From: Gnetum montanum
Taxonomy: Eukaryota > Streptophyta > Gnetopsida > Gnetales > Gnetaceae
Assembly: GCA_015680685.1 (NCBI GenBank)
Contig: MNCI01004165.1
Span: forward strand, 122,723-161,090
Length of the DNA: 38,368 bases
Reading direction: 5' to 3'
Shown here: piece after piece, positions 10,811-21,229 of the stretch
Position numbering within the stretch: the first letter of the stretch is position 1
How the letters are laid out: each line of letters starts with the position of its first letter
Program-made: the position numbers and the translations under genes
The notes under the pieces: generated by a model
The model's database searches: none
What the model was told of the DNA's origin: nothing
Seen by the model: only the letters and a program-made list of their open reading frames with translations

Positions 10811-11786
10811 TGATGAGACTTGATATGTCAAGCAACTTCATGGACACATCCCCATTGATGAAGACTCATTGACACATCTTAGATGCATAGACACATATAT
10901 GTCAATAAGGACGTGGTGATGTATTAATAAAAAATGCATCTTAGATGCATTGACATAGCCTTGTTGATGCATCCCCATTGATGTAGCTAAATGCATTAAT
11001 GTATGCTCGTCGACATAATGCCTATCTGTTCCTATAAATATTTGAGCACTCATCGCAAATTTAACATCATTTAGTTAATAGGGTAGCCAGAATCTTGTAA
11101 TTTTATTTTGTAATCTCAACAAGAAGTCAGTGAGTCCATGTAGCATGGATTTGAGTCAATTTTATGGAGTCTTATTTGAGTGGCATTATACCTGGACACA
11201 TTCCATGAATGACAATAAGATCAAGATTAATTTATATCCATTGTAGTACTTTAATTTAGAATAGATTTACTTTTAATGTAATTTACTTTTTATGCACTTA
11301 GTTAATATTTACATTCTTATGCATGTTAAGTAATTGGCAGAATGAGTGTGACTAGTTTCGAGCATAAACATGTATTCACATAGTAATCCCAGTAGTGTTA
11401 TTACTTGGTTCGCCCAGTAGCATAACACTTAGTAATCCTAGTAGTAGGTACATGAGTGCAAGACATGTACGACAAGCTAAGAACAGACACTTATCATCCT
11501 TAGGCTACCTTAGAATTTATTTTTTATTATTAATTAGACTACGTAATTACTTTCTATGTTATTGTTAAGGTTATTTTAAGGCCCTAACAACAACATAATC
11601 ATATGCCTCACTTTGGACTAAACTATACATTATAAAGCTACCACTAGTCTAAGTGAGAAGATAGCAACTTGTGATTAATACTTAACAATTTAGATACCAT
11701 CCTACATCCATCCATAGAATTTGATGGGATTACACATGAATGCTTGTGATTGTATGGTTGGGTGTAGGGGTGCTCGCTACTCATCA
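10811..11786 (+). mobile_element. 5' LTR of an old Athila-like Ty3/gypsy element, 976 bp
   Basis: It begins TGATGAG and ends CTCATCA, a perfect 7-bp terminal inverted repeat. A tRNA-Asp-type primer-binding site follows at once. U3 (10811-11032) holds repeated TGATGCATCCCCATTGATG-like modules. These look like CpG-decayed versions of the GTCGACG modules in the LTR at 26575-27496. A TATAAATA box lies at 11033-11040. U5 matches the other two LTR ends of this family in the window. No 3' LTR is present. Confidence 0.85.
11033..11040 (+). promoter_or_regulatory. TATA box of LTR U3
   Basis: TATAAATA sits 222 bp after the LTR start, directly downstream of the repeated palindromic modules. This is the same order as in the LTR at 26575-27496. 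Confidence 0.65.
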
Positions 11787-11787
11787 T

Positions 11788-11805
11788 TGGCACTGTTGTT
11801 GGGGA
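11788..11805 (+). promoter_or_regulatory. Degenerate primer-binding site (tRNA-Asp type)
   Basis: TGGCACTGTTGTTGGGGA follows the LTR end by one base. It differs from the Athila-type site TGGCGCCGTTGCCGGGGA only by transitions, as expected from decay at methylated cytosines. It fixes the LTR as a 5' LTR and the element as plus-strand. Confidence 0.75.
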
Positions 11806-11898
11806 TGATGCTAATTATCTAGATTACTGTAAAAGTATTAACAATTCATATTTTCAAAAATATTAATATTTTAAGTCACACATATTATTATATAAAAC

Positions 11899-13195
11899 AT
11901 GTCTTCTTCACATAGAACCAATAATGCATCACATGATCAGAACACTAGTAGGAGAAATGGTAGGTTTTATATTGAAGAGAATTGAAGTAAACTACTACAA
12001 GCAAGGATCTCATATGCTCATCTCAATCCTTATTATATTGAAGGACTATGTTCAACTATTTTAGATAATCCTAGAGGGGATGGAGCAAGTCATAGAACAA
12101 GGAGATCCTTAAGGCCTAAGGCCTTCTCCAAACCCTAGAAGAGATAAATCAAGGGAACATAGGGGAAGATATAGAAGCCATGACAATTCTCCCAGTTCAC
12201 CATCTTCCTCTTCCTCTTCAATGTCTAGTTTTGATGAAGATGAGTTTAGGTATAGAGTTAAAGATACACCAAGATGAAAGACATAAAAGTGAGCATAGAC
12301 AAGATCATCACTATCACACAAATAGAAATAGAGACTATCACCATGACATGTTTGATGAAGATGAACCCTTGTTAGCTACTAGAAGCATGATACAAATTAG
12401 GAAGGTAGTTCAAATACCTCATATGCATCAAAGAAAATGTTGCATCAAATGGCTTGTTATGAATAACATTCCTAAATTTAAGGGAGGTTATAATTTTGAT
12501 CCCCTACCTTATTTACAAGCCTTCCATGATGCTTGCACCTACAATACATTGAAAGTAGATGGAAAAAACTTAATATCTTTCTTAGGACACTAATAGAAAA
12601 TGCTAAAAGTTGGTATATATCATTGAAACAAAATTCAATCTACGAGTGGTCCATAATGCTTGAGATTTTTAATGAAAAATACCAAACCTATGAAAGAATG
12701 TTCAATCTAAGAAAACAAATCCAAAGATGGAAGTAAAAAAACCATGAATTCTTGGATGTAGCCTTGGACAAATACTATTCTCTACTACATAGATGTCCAA
12801 GCCATGGTTTTTCTCAAAAAGAGTGACTTCTCCAAATCATAGATGGGCTTTGTACCAAAATAATGGAGACCCTTGGGATCTATGCCCAAGGATGATTATC
12901 AGAATTGAGAGTCCATTAGATATAAAGGCTAGTTGAACAGGTGGAAAAAGAAGAAGGAGAGTTGTATAAAAGGGAGAGTTTAGAGGAATATAACTAGGAT
13001 CCAACTATTCACAAAAAAGAGGTTCATATTTATGATCAAGAAAAAGAGGTAGCTCTTTATGAGTTGATTTCACACAAAACCTTGTCAATACAAAAGTCAA
13101 TTGCTAAGATTGAAGTAAGGCTACATAAGATGGGGAAGTTGATGAATGAAAAGTTTACAACCAACTTGAAAATCATAGAGGAGAAGGTAAAGTAA
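11899..13195 (+). pseudogene. Athila-like gag, decayed
   Basis: An ATG at 11899, 94 bp after the primer-binding site, opens with MSSSHRTNNASHDQ. The truncated gag at 26406 (minus) starts MSSHRRDAFEP. Further blocks match the gag of the right-hand element: EPLLATRSM, NIPKFKGGYNFDP, RTLIENAKSWY, WSIMLEIFNEKYQ, then YYSLLHRCPSHGFSQ, LLQIIDGL and EKEEGELYKRESLEEYN. This is the retrotransposon-gag domain with the CP.HG and ..GL signatures of the Athila/Tat group. At least eight stops and two frameshifts break it. After about 13.2 kb the sequence turns into copia pol, so this element lost its pol and 3' LTR. Confidence 0.8.
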
Positions 13196-13984
13196 AAAGA
13201 TTAAGCGATCAAAAAAAGAAGAGGAAAAAAGAACAAAGAAACAGGTAAGGACACTTATCAGCAACAAGGGAAATGGATATAATACTTAAGAAGCTACTTG
13301 TTACCAAGGATATTACATTTAATGAAGAAGAATTATTAAAAGAAAGGAAAAATTATGGAATCAAAGAATATAATTATTACAAAAATATGGTTGATGAAAA
13401 TAATCTTAGGCCAAAATCATATGATCAAGACTATGATTTTCAAAGAAGATTTAAGATTCAAAATAATAATAAGGTCGTAAGTCCACCAACATCCACCAAT
13501 GAGAGTACCATGCAAAAGATACAAATGCTAATGGTTAGAGAGGGCATACAACATTCACAAGATCTAGAAAATGGGAGCAAACTATTAAAAGTGCATAGAA
13601 CTGGGCTGACTTAGATATAAATGAGCCAAGACTCAAAAGAAATCAATATTAGGAATTACATGATAATGATATCATAGCTAATGTTACAATTCCAAGTAAA
13701 GGGATTCCAAATATTGTACCATAAGAATTTGATATGAATCATTGGGAAAAGATAATGGATCCTAAAATCACCATGATAAAAAAGAAAGAATTGTGGAAGT
13801 TAATTCCATGTCCCAAGGATCATTAGCCTATTAAGAATTAGTCGATATTTATAACTAAACTTAAAGAAGATGAAACATTAGAGAAGTATAAAGCTAGGCT
13901 AGTGGCCAAAGGCTTTTCTCAAATAAAAAGGATAAATTATGAAGAGAAATTTTCATCCACTACTTGTATGGTCATCTTCTAAAT

Positions 13985-14365
13985 TATCATATCTCTATCT
14001 AGCAAGATGAAGTAGACTAGTTTAGCTATATATTTATGTTATATATCTATTATTTGGCCAAGAGAATATTTTATATTTTCAAATGAATAAATCTTTTATA
14101 TTTGGCCCATGTAGAGGCATTGTTTGTTCATTGCGTTTTTGCCCACCAAATGTGCACTATGTTAGATATTAATAAATCTACCATCTTTGTGGTCATAGCA
14201 AAGAAAGCCCATTGTTTCAGTTTTCTATTTATATACGTGAATGTTTCTATTTCATTTGAAAACCAATGTTCAGATGTGGCAATGTTGAAAAACTTCACCT
14301 CCTCCCACCCACCATCATGCGAGATGTGTTGGCCTCTCAACCAAAAAACTTCACCAAATTCATAT
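13985..14365. other. Insertion inside the copia RT, unclassified
   Basis: RT homology stops after TTCMVIF.IIISLSS (about 13995) and resumes with KLAFLYG at about 14362. In an intact copia RT these two points are about 25-30 codons apart, so roughly 300 bp are extra. I found no clear terminal inverted repeats or target duplication. The frames at 14102-14368 (plus) and 14128-14340 (minus) are unrecognised. Confidence 0.4.
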
Positions 14366-14527
14366 TAAGTTAGCCTTCCTATATGGATAATTACAAGATG
14401 AAATATACATGGAGCAATCAAAAGGACTCGTAAAAGATGAAAAGTTGGTATGTAAGTCAAGAAGGAAAATCTATGGATTGAAACAAGCCTCTAGAGTATG
14501 GTATCAAAAGATTTGTGTTATGCAAAG

Positions 14528-14890
14528 ATGCATTCTAGCAAAAAGTTTCTTGTTTGGGATGTTTTGGGAATGGGGGTGAGTTCTCAAATATTTTGTGTTG
14601 TAGTTGAAATATCCAATAGTTTTGGCCATCTAAAATTTACCACAGATACAAGAAAAAATTTCTTTTAATTCTAAAAAACTTTTAAAATGTTTTACTTTTA
14701 AAATTACAATGCCAATATTTTAAGAACAATATATTTATTTATAATTTTTAATACTTGAAACCTCAATATCTTAGATAAAATTATTATTCCTCATGTCCCC
14801 TTCACATTCCCATGACATTTCCAAAAAACCAATCTATTTCTAAACACATTTAGGAACAAATCCCTATGTCCCTACAATGTGTACAATACT
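14528..14890. mobile_element. MITE-like element with terminal inverted repeats inside the copia RT
   Basis: RT coding breaks after VWYQKI (about 14512) and resumes near IDESLINYGF (about 14897). The stretch between has inverted ends. TTTGGGATGTTTTGGGAATGGG... at 14553-14580 pairs imperfectly with the reverse complement of 14789-14829, which reads TTTGGAAATGTCATGGGAATG then GGGGACATGAG. The centre is AT-rich and non-coding. Size (~350 bp) and structure fit a non-autonomous DNA transposon. Exact ends and target duplication are unresolved. Confidence 0.5.
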
Positions 14891-15904
14891 ACAAAATATT
14901 GATGAATCCTTAATCAATTATGGATTCATTAAGTTAAAAAAAATGATCTATATGTCTTGCCAGATGACAAAGCCTTATGAATGATGCTAGCCTTCCATGT
15001 GGATGATATTATAGTGGTTATAATGTAACATAAGATCGTGGAGAAATTCAAGCAACAAATATTATTACATTTTGATATTTCCAACTTAGGATATGTACAT
15101 TATTACTTGGGTATAGAATTAAAGGGAATACCACAGTACTCTCTCTCAAGATAACTATACAATAGATCTACTAGAAATATACAATACAATATGCTAAATT
15201 GCAAAGAAGTCCATATCCCTCTAACACTTAACTTTAACATAAATATTGAAGAAGAAACATATTGCTATATTATTAGTTTACTTATGTACTTTATGGATAC
15301 ATGACCAAACATAAAATGTGCAGTCAATCAATTAGTGCTGATAATGCAAAACTCAAATTATCAACACATGTAGGAAACATTCCTAATCTTAAGATATCTT
15401 AACCATACATCCTCATATGGACTCATATTTGGAAGCATCTCAACAACAATTATGGATGTATATGCATATACCAATTGGGGAGGTGATACTATGGATAGAA
15501 GTCCAAGAATAGGATTCCTAATTCAAGTTTATGATAATTTGGTAAGTTGGAAAAGCAATAAAGAAGAATAGTGTCATTATCCTTGATGGAGGTGGAATAT
15601 CAAGCACTATGAGAGACAATCAAAGATGTGATATGAATTGAACAACTATTGTAGAAATTAGTGTTAATGTACCCAAACCAATTACAATCTACTATGATAA
15701 CCAAGCACAATTAAAATAGTACAAAATCCTATATACCATGACATAAGTAAACACATTGAAAACACTCTTCACTTTTTTAGACAGAAGTATCAGATATTTT
15801 AATATATTTAAAATAAAATAGAGAAGATAGATGGATTTGCAAAGGCCCTAGCCAAGCAACAGTTTAAAGACTTACAAGAGTATATCTCTATAACACTACT
15901 TCAT

Positions 15905-15927
15905 TGCAGTTTGAAATGAGGAGGAGA
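15905..15927 (+). other. Probable purine-rich tract near the end of copia pol
   Basis: TTTGAAATGAGGAGGAGAAGA lies at the end of the copia coding region, about 140 bp before the LTR start at 16065. Purine-rich tracts of this kind occur at the 3' end of copia elements. The distance is larger than usual, so its role is uncertain. Confidence 0.3.
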
Positions 15928-16064
15928 AGAGTATGAATTTATAAACGAGTAAGGTACAAATATTTGAGTAGTGGCCCTTCAATATTCTAATGTTAAATCA
16001 TACACTTCGTATCAATAAAATACACATACTGTGGTAAGAAGACAATGTATGAATTAAGAAAGAG

Positions 16065-16337
16065 TGTTAGAGGGTAATTCATACATTGTCTAAATTATAA
16101 TAGTTAAAAGTCAAGTTAGTTAAGTTTTCACTCCATAAAAGTCAAAAGTAGAAAAGAGTCAATTTGTAAAAAATAGATTGGTTATTAACACATTTATTCT
16201 TACGAATTTGTAAAACTCAATTATCTTAAATTGTGTGAGTTAAAGTTAAGGCCTAGCCACTATCAAGTTATAAGTTGTGTAATATACAAAACCAAAAAAA
16301 AATTGTACAACACATGAGCTATAACCTCTTGCTAACA
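16065..16337 (+). mobile_element. Probable 3' LTR of the copia element, about 273 bp
   Basis: It starts TGTTAGAGGG and ends CCTCTTGCTAACA, giving inverted termini TGTTAG/CTAACA. It lies just downstream of the copia RNase H tail. The size is within the usual range for short copia LTRs. The matching 5' LTR was not found, so this rests on termini and position. Confidence 0.5.
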
Positions 16338-17426
16338 AAAGGTCCCAATAATCATTTATTATAGAAATCAAATATTCTGAAATATTACTTCTTACAGAAA
16401 ATTCTCTACTTTTACCGTCTTAAAGTAAGGTTAACAATCCATGACTAAACCTTTAAACATGGTTTATTCAATTCTGCACCAAAGATAAGATGAATTGAGT
16501 TTGTCGGTCCCTCTATTTCTTTCATATATTTTTGGATTACATTTGTTTTTTTCGCAAAGTTTGATTTTTTTCCCGCTTCTTGAGCCACCCAGTGATTGCC
16601 TTCTTTAAAACCATTATAATCTTGTTTATTCTTCAATTTTATCTTTGTTGTTTCTTGTTTTTATCTTTAAAACCTCTCTTCGGAAGGCAAATGGATGCCT
16701 TTAATGGCAGTGGAAGTGCATATGCGAACCTGTCTTTTGGCGACTTCTAATTTTCAAAGTCGGAAAGAAGTTTCCACCAATCTTTATCTTTGAAGTTCAT
16801 ACCAGCAAACGGCCCGTTAACCTGTTTTTTTTTTTTTTTTNATCTTCTGTTTTTAGAAACGTGCAAAATATAGTAGACCTTAATCTATGGTGGATATAAT
16901 ATATATTTTAAATAGGTAATATGTTTGTTAATTACCTAAAATCTATAATGTAGGAAAGTGGAGTAAACTAGGCCATGTTTCTAACATAGCAATAATAAGA
17001 AGATATTTGATATGTGATATATCTTTTATTACTTATTTTCTAATGATAGGTGCAAACCTGTAACATAATATTTAATATAAACTTTAAAAAAATATTATAT
17101 AGTTGTCTTTTGACAGAAAGAGTTTTAACGCCATGTCAGTTCATTTCATTAATAGCTAACAGTGCTAGGTGACTGCTGCCTGTTAAATTCACAGCTGCTA
17201 TGGATTTGACTCAAAGACTCCAATTTCTACACGAAACTCATTCTTTCTTTAATCACATTGAAAATATTGAATTAAAGACATTTTTTTAAGGTAATCAGTA
17301 TTTACACTTTCACTTCTTTATTAAAATATTCATCTAGATGTTGCTCAAGCCACATTGCCCAACTTGGGCAACACTGCCTGATAAACAGTATTGCCCAACT
17401 TGCTCATGATCAACTCAACCATGCAG
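16338..17426. other. Flank and intron-like sequence upstream of the P450 exon; one ambiguous base
   Basis: No coding region is recognised. A 16-T run at 16825-16840 is followed by an N at 16841, so the assembly is uncertain there. The right end (17411-17426, ending ...CCATGCAG) looks like a plant 3' splice site in front of the P450 exon, so part of this stretch is probably the old P450 intron. No P450 exon 1 (helices A-H) is found here on either strand. Confidence 0.5.
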
Positions 17427-18054
17427 GATATGTTTGCGGCAGGCACCGAGACGATAGCATCAACGCTGGAATGGTCCACAACGCTGCTGCTGAGGCACCC
17501 TTCCTGTGTACAGAGGCTTCAGCAAGAGCTTGATCAAGTAGTAGGCCGACACCACCAACTCCAGGAATTCGATATCTCGCATATGAAGTACCTGCACTGT
17601 GTTGTGAAGGAGTCCATGAGACTCTGCACTGTGACTCTGTTTGGGCTGCTCCGTTTCTCTACAGAGGAGGTCACCGTGCAGGGCTTCACTCTGCCAAAGG
17701 GCACAGTGTTGATGGTGAATTATTGAGCCATGAACAGAGACCCGGCTGTGTGGAAATGTGCCCAGGAGTTCAGGCCTGAAAGATTCATGGATGAAGATGT
17801 TGTGGACTAATCTGGGCTGTGATTTCAAAACCTTGCCTTTTGGTGTAGGCAGGAGAGTGTGTCCCGGCATTGCCATGGTTTTGCCCACTGTTTTGCTGGT
17901 TCTTGCAAGACTCTTTCACACATTTGAATTGTTTCCCTATGAAGAAATAGACATGGAGGAAGTACCAGGAACTATCGTAAGCAGAAAAAATCCTCTTATG
18001 GCTGTCCCCAAGCTTAGGCTTAACAGTGAGATGCTCCGACTGTTCATGAAATAA
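17427..18054 (+). pseudogene. Cytochrome P450 (A-type, CYP71-clan) exon 2 pseudogene
   Basis: This is the C-terminal half of a plant microsomal P450, a haem-thiolate monooxygenase normally tied to the ER. It starts after a splice-acceptor-like TGCAG with DMFAAGTETIASTLEW, the I-helix oxygen-activation motif, at the place where many A-type P450s have their conserved intron. Then follow the K-helix E-x-x-R (KESMRL, about 17608), FRPERF (about 17770) and the haem-binding loop FGVGRRVCPG with its cysteine ligand (17841-17870). The end is AVPKLRLN...LFMK and a TAA at 18052. An in-frame TGA at 17724 sits where NYWAMNRDP would be read, and a frameshift lies near 17808 between DEDVVD and NLGCDF. About 200 codons remain of an expected ~500; exon 1 is missing. 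The protein would be non-functional. The subfamily and substrate cannot be named from this fragment. Confidence 0.9.
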
Positions 18055-18785
18055 ACAAAAGAATCCTCCGTAAAGTTTGTCAAACAAGGCGAAGTAGTAA
18101 CATAGATAGCTATAAAGGTAGATGTCAAACCTCATGGTGACCTTACTTATTTTAAAATAAAGTAAATTACTATTTTATTCAACTAGTAAAGTCATGTTAT
18201 CATCCTTTAGAGGATGAGTTGCATCTTGATATTTTAATATTTATTGTAATGAGATAATATCATAGAAGAGTTATATATATGTGTGAAGATTATACATGGT
18301 AAGTGAAACTATGAAAATCATCATAATGGTTACACAAGTCATTGGGGAATTAAAGCATGGATTATAGAAGATTTGTTTTGACAATGTCTGCAAGCAAGAA
18401 AAGAGGGATATAAAAAATAGTAAGGGGAAATATAAAATTAATATAATTGTGAGACAAAAGCTTATATCAAACATCACAAAAGAAATACCAATACTAAAAC
18501 AAAATGCAATCAAGAATGAATAAGTTAAGAATTTGTGTTTATTATTCTACAATGTATACATATTTATGCATTTCTATGTCTTGCTTCAAATATACTAGGT
18601 AGCACTGAGTTATAAATTTTTTTAAAAATGATAATAGGAATTATAAAAATAGTCTAATAAATCCAAGAGATCTTAGTGGGTGTAAGTAAAAATTTTAGTT
18701 TCAATTTCAAAAAAAAAAAAAAACAACCTATATAGTTACAAAGCAGTTTTAAATAGTATTTTATATTTACAACATTATGATACCC
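18055..18785 (-). other. P450 3' flank and probable LTR of a minus-strand copia element
   Basis: No coding region. The right edge (18783-18800) reads, on the minus strand, CAACTTGAGGGGGTATCA, a polypurine-tract-like end of a copia interior. The stretch to its left should therefore be that element's 3' LTR, but I could not identify its left terminus. A 17-A run lies near 18708-18724. Confidence 0.4.
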
Positions 18786-20262
18786 CCTCAAGTTGGAGTG
18801 TGGATGTAAAGAACACTCAACTTGCTAATTAAGTATTGAAATTGATGGGATCTAAGGAATTTCATGAGTAAATGAATAGGTTAGTGTGTATTGGACACAA
18901 AAGTTGTTTTCAATAATCTAGATTGAATTTTTTCATGAATAATATGATAATCAATTTCAATATACTCTATCCATTCATGGAAGACTTGATTAGCAACAAT
19001 ATGTAAAGTAGCCTTGATATTATAGAATAAAATTAGAATTATCACCTAAGTATGACATGTAAAGCTTTTTAGTAAAGAGGCCAACTACTAATTAGATAGA
19101 CTATGTTATGGAAAATAAATAATTAGAATCATAACATAAAAACTAATACAAAATTTAATGTTGAACAACACTATAGTAAGAATTTAGAGTAGGTTTGATT
19201 CTCTTTCATTATGAAAAATATTGATAATAGTTCATATCTCATTGAATCAATTCTAGAATATCATTAATTTGAAAATAAAAGAGATTCTCTATATCAAATA
19301 ATAGATATATATTATAAACATATAGCTAAATTAGTTTAATAAATTGGAAAGCCAAGTAAGTTTACAATAAATACTTGCCATGATATGATATTTTTCTTCA
19401 ATAAAGGAATGAGAAATAATGGATTTCTTCTTTGATTTCTATGAAAGTGGAGAAGCACCAAAGAAGGTACCATAGCCCATAATGGATCTATAAGTATTAG
19501 TGCAACTAGCCTAATCAAAGTCACAATAGGCATATAAGTGAAAATAACTTGAATAAGAAAGTAAAATACCTTAATTTAGTGCCTTCTTAAGGTACCTAAG
19601 AACTTTATGAGTTGTAGCAAGATGGGGTTATCAAGGTTACTACACAAATTGGCTCAAGGTTTGAACTAAATATGAAATGTTTGGGCAAGCGATAGTGAGA
19701 TAGATGAGCTAACTCATAAGGCAATAATACAAAGATAGATTATCCAATAAAGGTTCATCATTTTTTTTAAGCTTGAAATTTTGCTCCATTAGAAATAAAT
19801 ATGGTTGAAAACTTAAGAAGCTAGATATTTAATAATATCCAATCCATATTTTCTTTGTAAGTGATAAATAAATTTGAGGGAGTAATTTCAATTCCAAGAA
19901 AATAGTTGAATGGCCCCAAATCTTTAATTTGGAATTCATTTTGAAGAAACCCTTTAAGAGAAATAATGAATGGAAAATTATTTCTAGACATAATGATCCC
20001 TTCTATCTATACCAACATTGTTCTGAAAGTGCTTCTTGATGCATGTAAATAGAGAATGATCAAACCTTTGATTGAGTATAGCCATATGCAATGAGAGCAG
20101 TAGATAGTTTTTGGAGTCATTGTTTAGAAGCTTTTTTGAGCCCATAGATGAATTTGTTGAGATGAAAAACATGTGTTTCTCTTAGCACACTAAAACCAAG
20201 TAGAAGAGCCATATTAACCTCTTCTTCAAGGTTACTACATAGAAATTCATTATGAACATCTA
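18786..20262 (-). pseudogene. Ty1/copia pol, 3' half (RT part and RNase H), minus strand
   Basis: Reading from 20262 leftward: DVHNEFLCSNLEEEV (the 'LDV.NAFL.G.LEE' block of copia RT), FSVLRETHVFHLNKFIYGLKKASK, then LSTALIAYGYTQSK. RNase H follows at about 19540-19310: STNTYRSIMGY-like, KSKKKSIISHS, EEKYHIMAS and CKLTWL. Near 18950 come VFHEWIEYIEIDYHIIHEKIQ and the tail YLISKLSVLYIHTP (about 18820). The catalytic YVDD stretch falls in a decayed part around 19.6-19.9 kb. Stops are frequent. Its upstream half is cut off by the gypsy LTR at 20263 and was not found on the other side. Confidence 0.85.
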
Positions 20263-21076
20263 TGGTGAGGACCTAGCTTCAATAATCCAAAATTGAAACT
20301 AAACTTGCAGACATCATTAAAATCAAGCAAGTAACTCTACACTATATTATTGCTTGTAATGAAAACTGAGTACAATTATTCTGGAAGCCAACATGCCCAA
20401 GGATAGACAATAGCTCAAGATCCTTTACTCACACTCACACACATAATGGATATGGAGCCTTAAATCAATGGGTGCTCCAATGGAGCTCAATATCTCTCTC
20501 TCATCTCTTCTCTTCACAAACTCTCTTCACTCACTAGACTTTCTTCTCTCTCAAATAAAAGGCCTTGATGCCTATTTATAACCTTTTGAGCTCATTTGGT
20601 GCCTAAATATGAAATTATGTCTACAATTTCTCAACAAAGGAGATGCCTTGGATTTAGAGGACATGTCTTAATTGAGAGTTACAATTCACAAAGGAGACAT
20701 CTTGTAGGCATGGTAGACGTCTTTGATTCATAGGATATGTCTTCCATAGATTGTAGACATCTTTCCTAAGTTACAAGTTAACACAAAAGACATCTAACTT
20801 CCACAAGAAATGTCTAGCTTACACAAGAGACATCTATCTACAGGATAAGACATCTTTTCTAATGGAGAGACATCTTCTTGTGTAGCCATTTCAAAATACA
20901 AATATATTCTTGAAAGTTCCAATAAGCCAAATACAAATTCAATAATCTTCTCTTATTCTAGAAACTTACAAAAATAGGAAAAATAATGTAAAAACATGAC
21001 ACACAAATAAAACTACAAGAAACACACAATCACAGTTTATTGAGAATGATACATGGCTTAGGGAATTTCCTCATCA
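20263..21076 (-). mobile_element. 3' LTR of a minus-strand Ty3/gypsy element, 814 bp
   Basis: On the minus strand it starts TGATGAGG at 21076 and ends CCTCACCA at 20263, near-perfect inverted termini. A polypurine tract (AAGGGTGGGAGAGA) precedes it at 21090-21077. U3 holds about ten AGATGTCT/AGACATCT motifs (20640-20880), followed by TATAAATA (20580-20573) and a purine-rich R region. It is inserted within a copia RT reading frame. Confidence 0.85.
20573..20580 (-). promoter_or_regulatory. TATA box of LTR U3
   Basis: TATAAATA on the minus strand, directly downstream of the AGATGTCT array, with the R region (AGAGAGAAGAAAG...) beginning about 25 bp later. Confidence 0.65.
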
Positions 21077-21090
21077 TCTCTCCCACCCTT
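21077..21090 (-). other. Polypurine tract of the gypsy element
   Basis: AAGGGTGGGAGAGA on the minus strand abuts the LTR start TGATGAGG, the expected primer site for plus-strand DNA synthesis. Confidence 0.75.
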
Positions 21091-21229
21091 AAAATTAAAA
21101 CTTTTTTTCAAGTTCGCTATACACTTGGGATAGCATTAAGCCCCCACAAAGCCAAATCTTTATCATGAACCCAAATTACATTCTCAGGTTCCTTATCATT
21201 CTAATGCTTCAAGTACTCATGCATCTTTC

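Larger units (their letters stand above)
13250..15960 (+). pseudogene. Ty1/copia pol: integrase-RT linker, RT and RNase H, interrupted
   Basis: In order: the linker KKLLVTKDITFNEEEL at 13273; RT start ELWKLIPCPKDH, YKARLVAKGFSQI and INYEEKFS (13790-13960); AFLYG.LQDEIYMEQSKG and KIYGLKQASRVWYQK (14365-14510); FHVDDIIVV, the catalytic 'YVDD' region, at about 15000; ISNLGYVHYYLGIE (15080-15120); YTNWGGD....RSPRIGFL (about 15470-15510) and the RNase H tail with DISKHIENTLHFFRQKY (about 15740-15790). The tyrosine of YVDD is histidine here. Two foreign stretches (about 13985-14365 and 14528-14890) split the RT, and many stops occur. Integrase itself is missing or lost at the left junction. It is a dead copy. 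Confidence 0.85.

Noticed and set aside
17460-18135. Long minus-strand ORFs opposite the P450
   Set aside because: They are shadows of the plus-strand P450 coding sequence, which has the AGTET, ExxR and haem-binding motifs in order.
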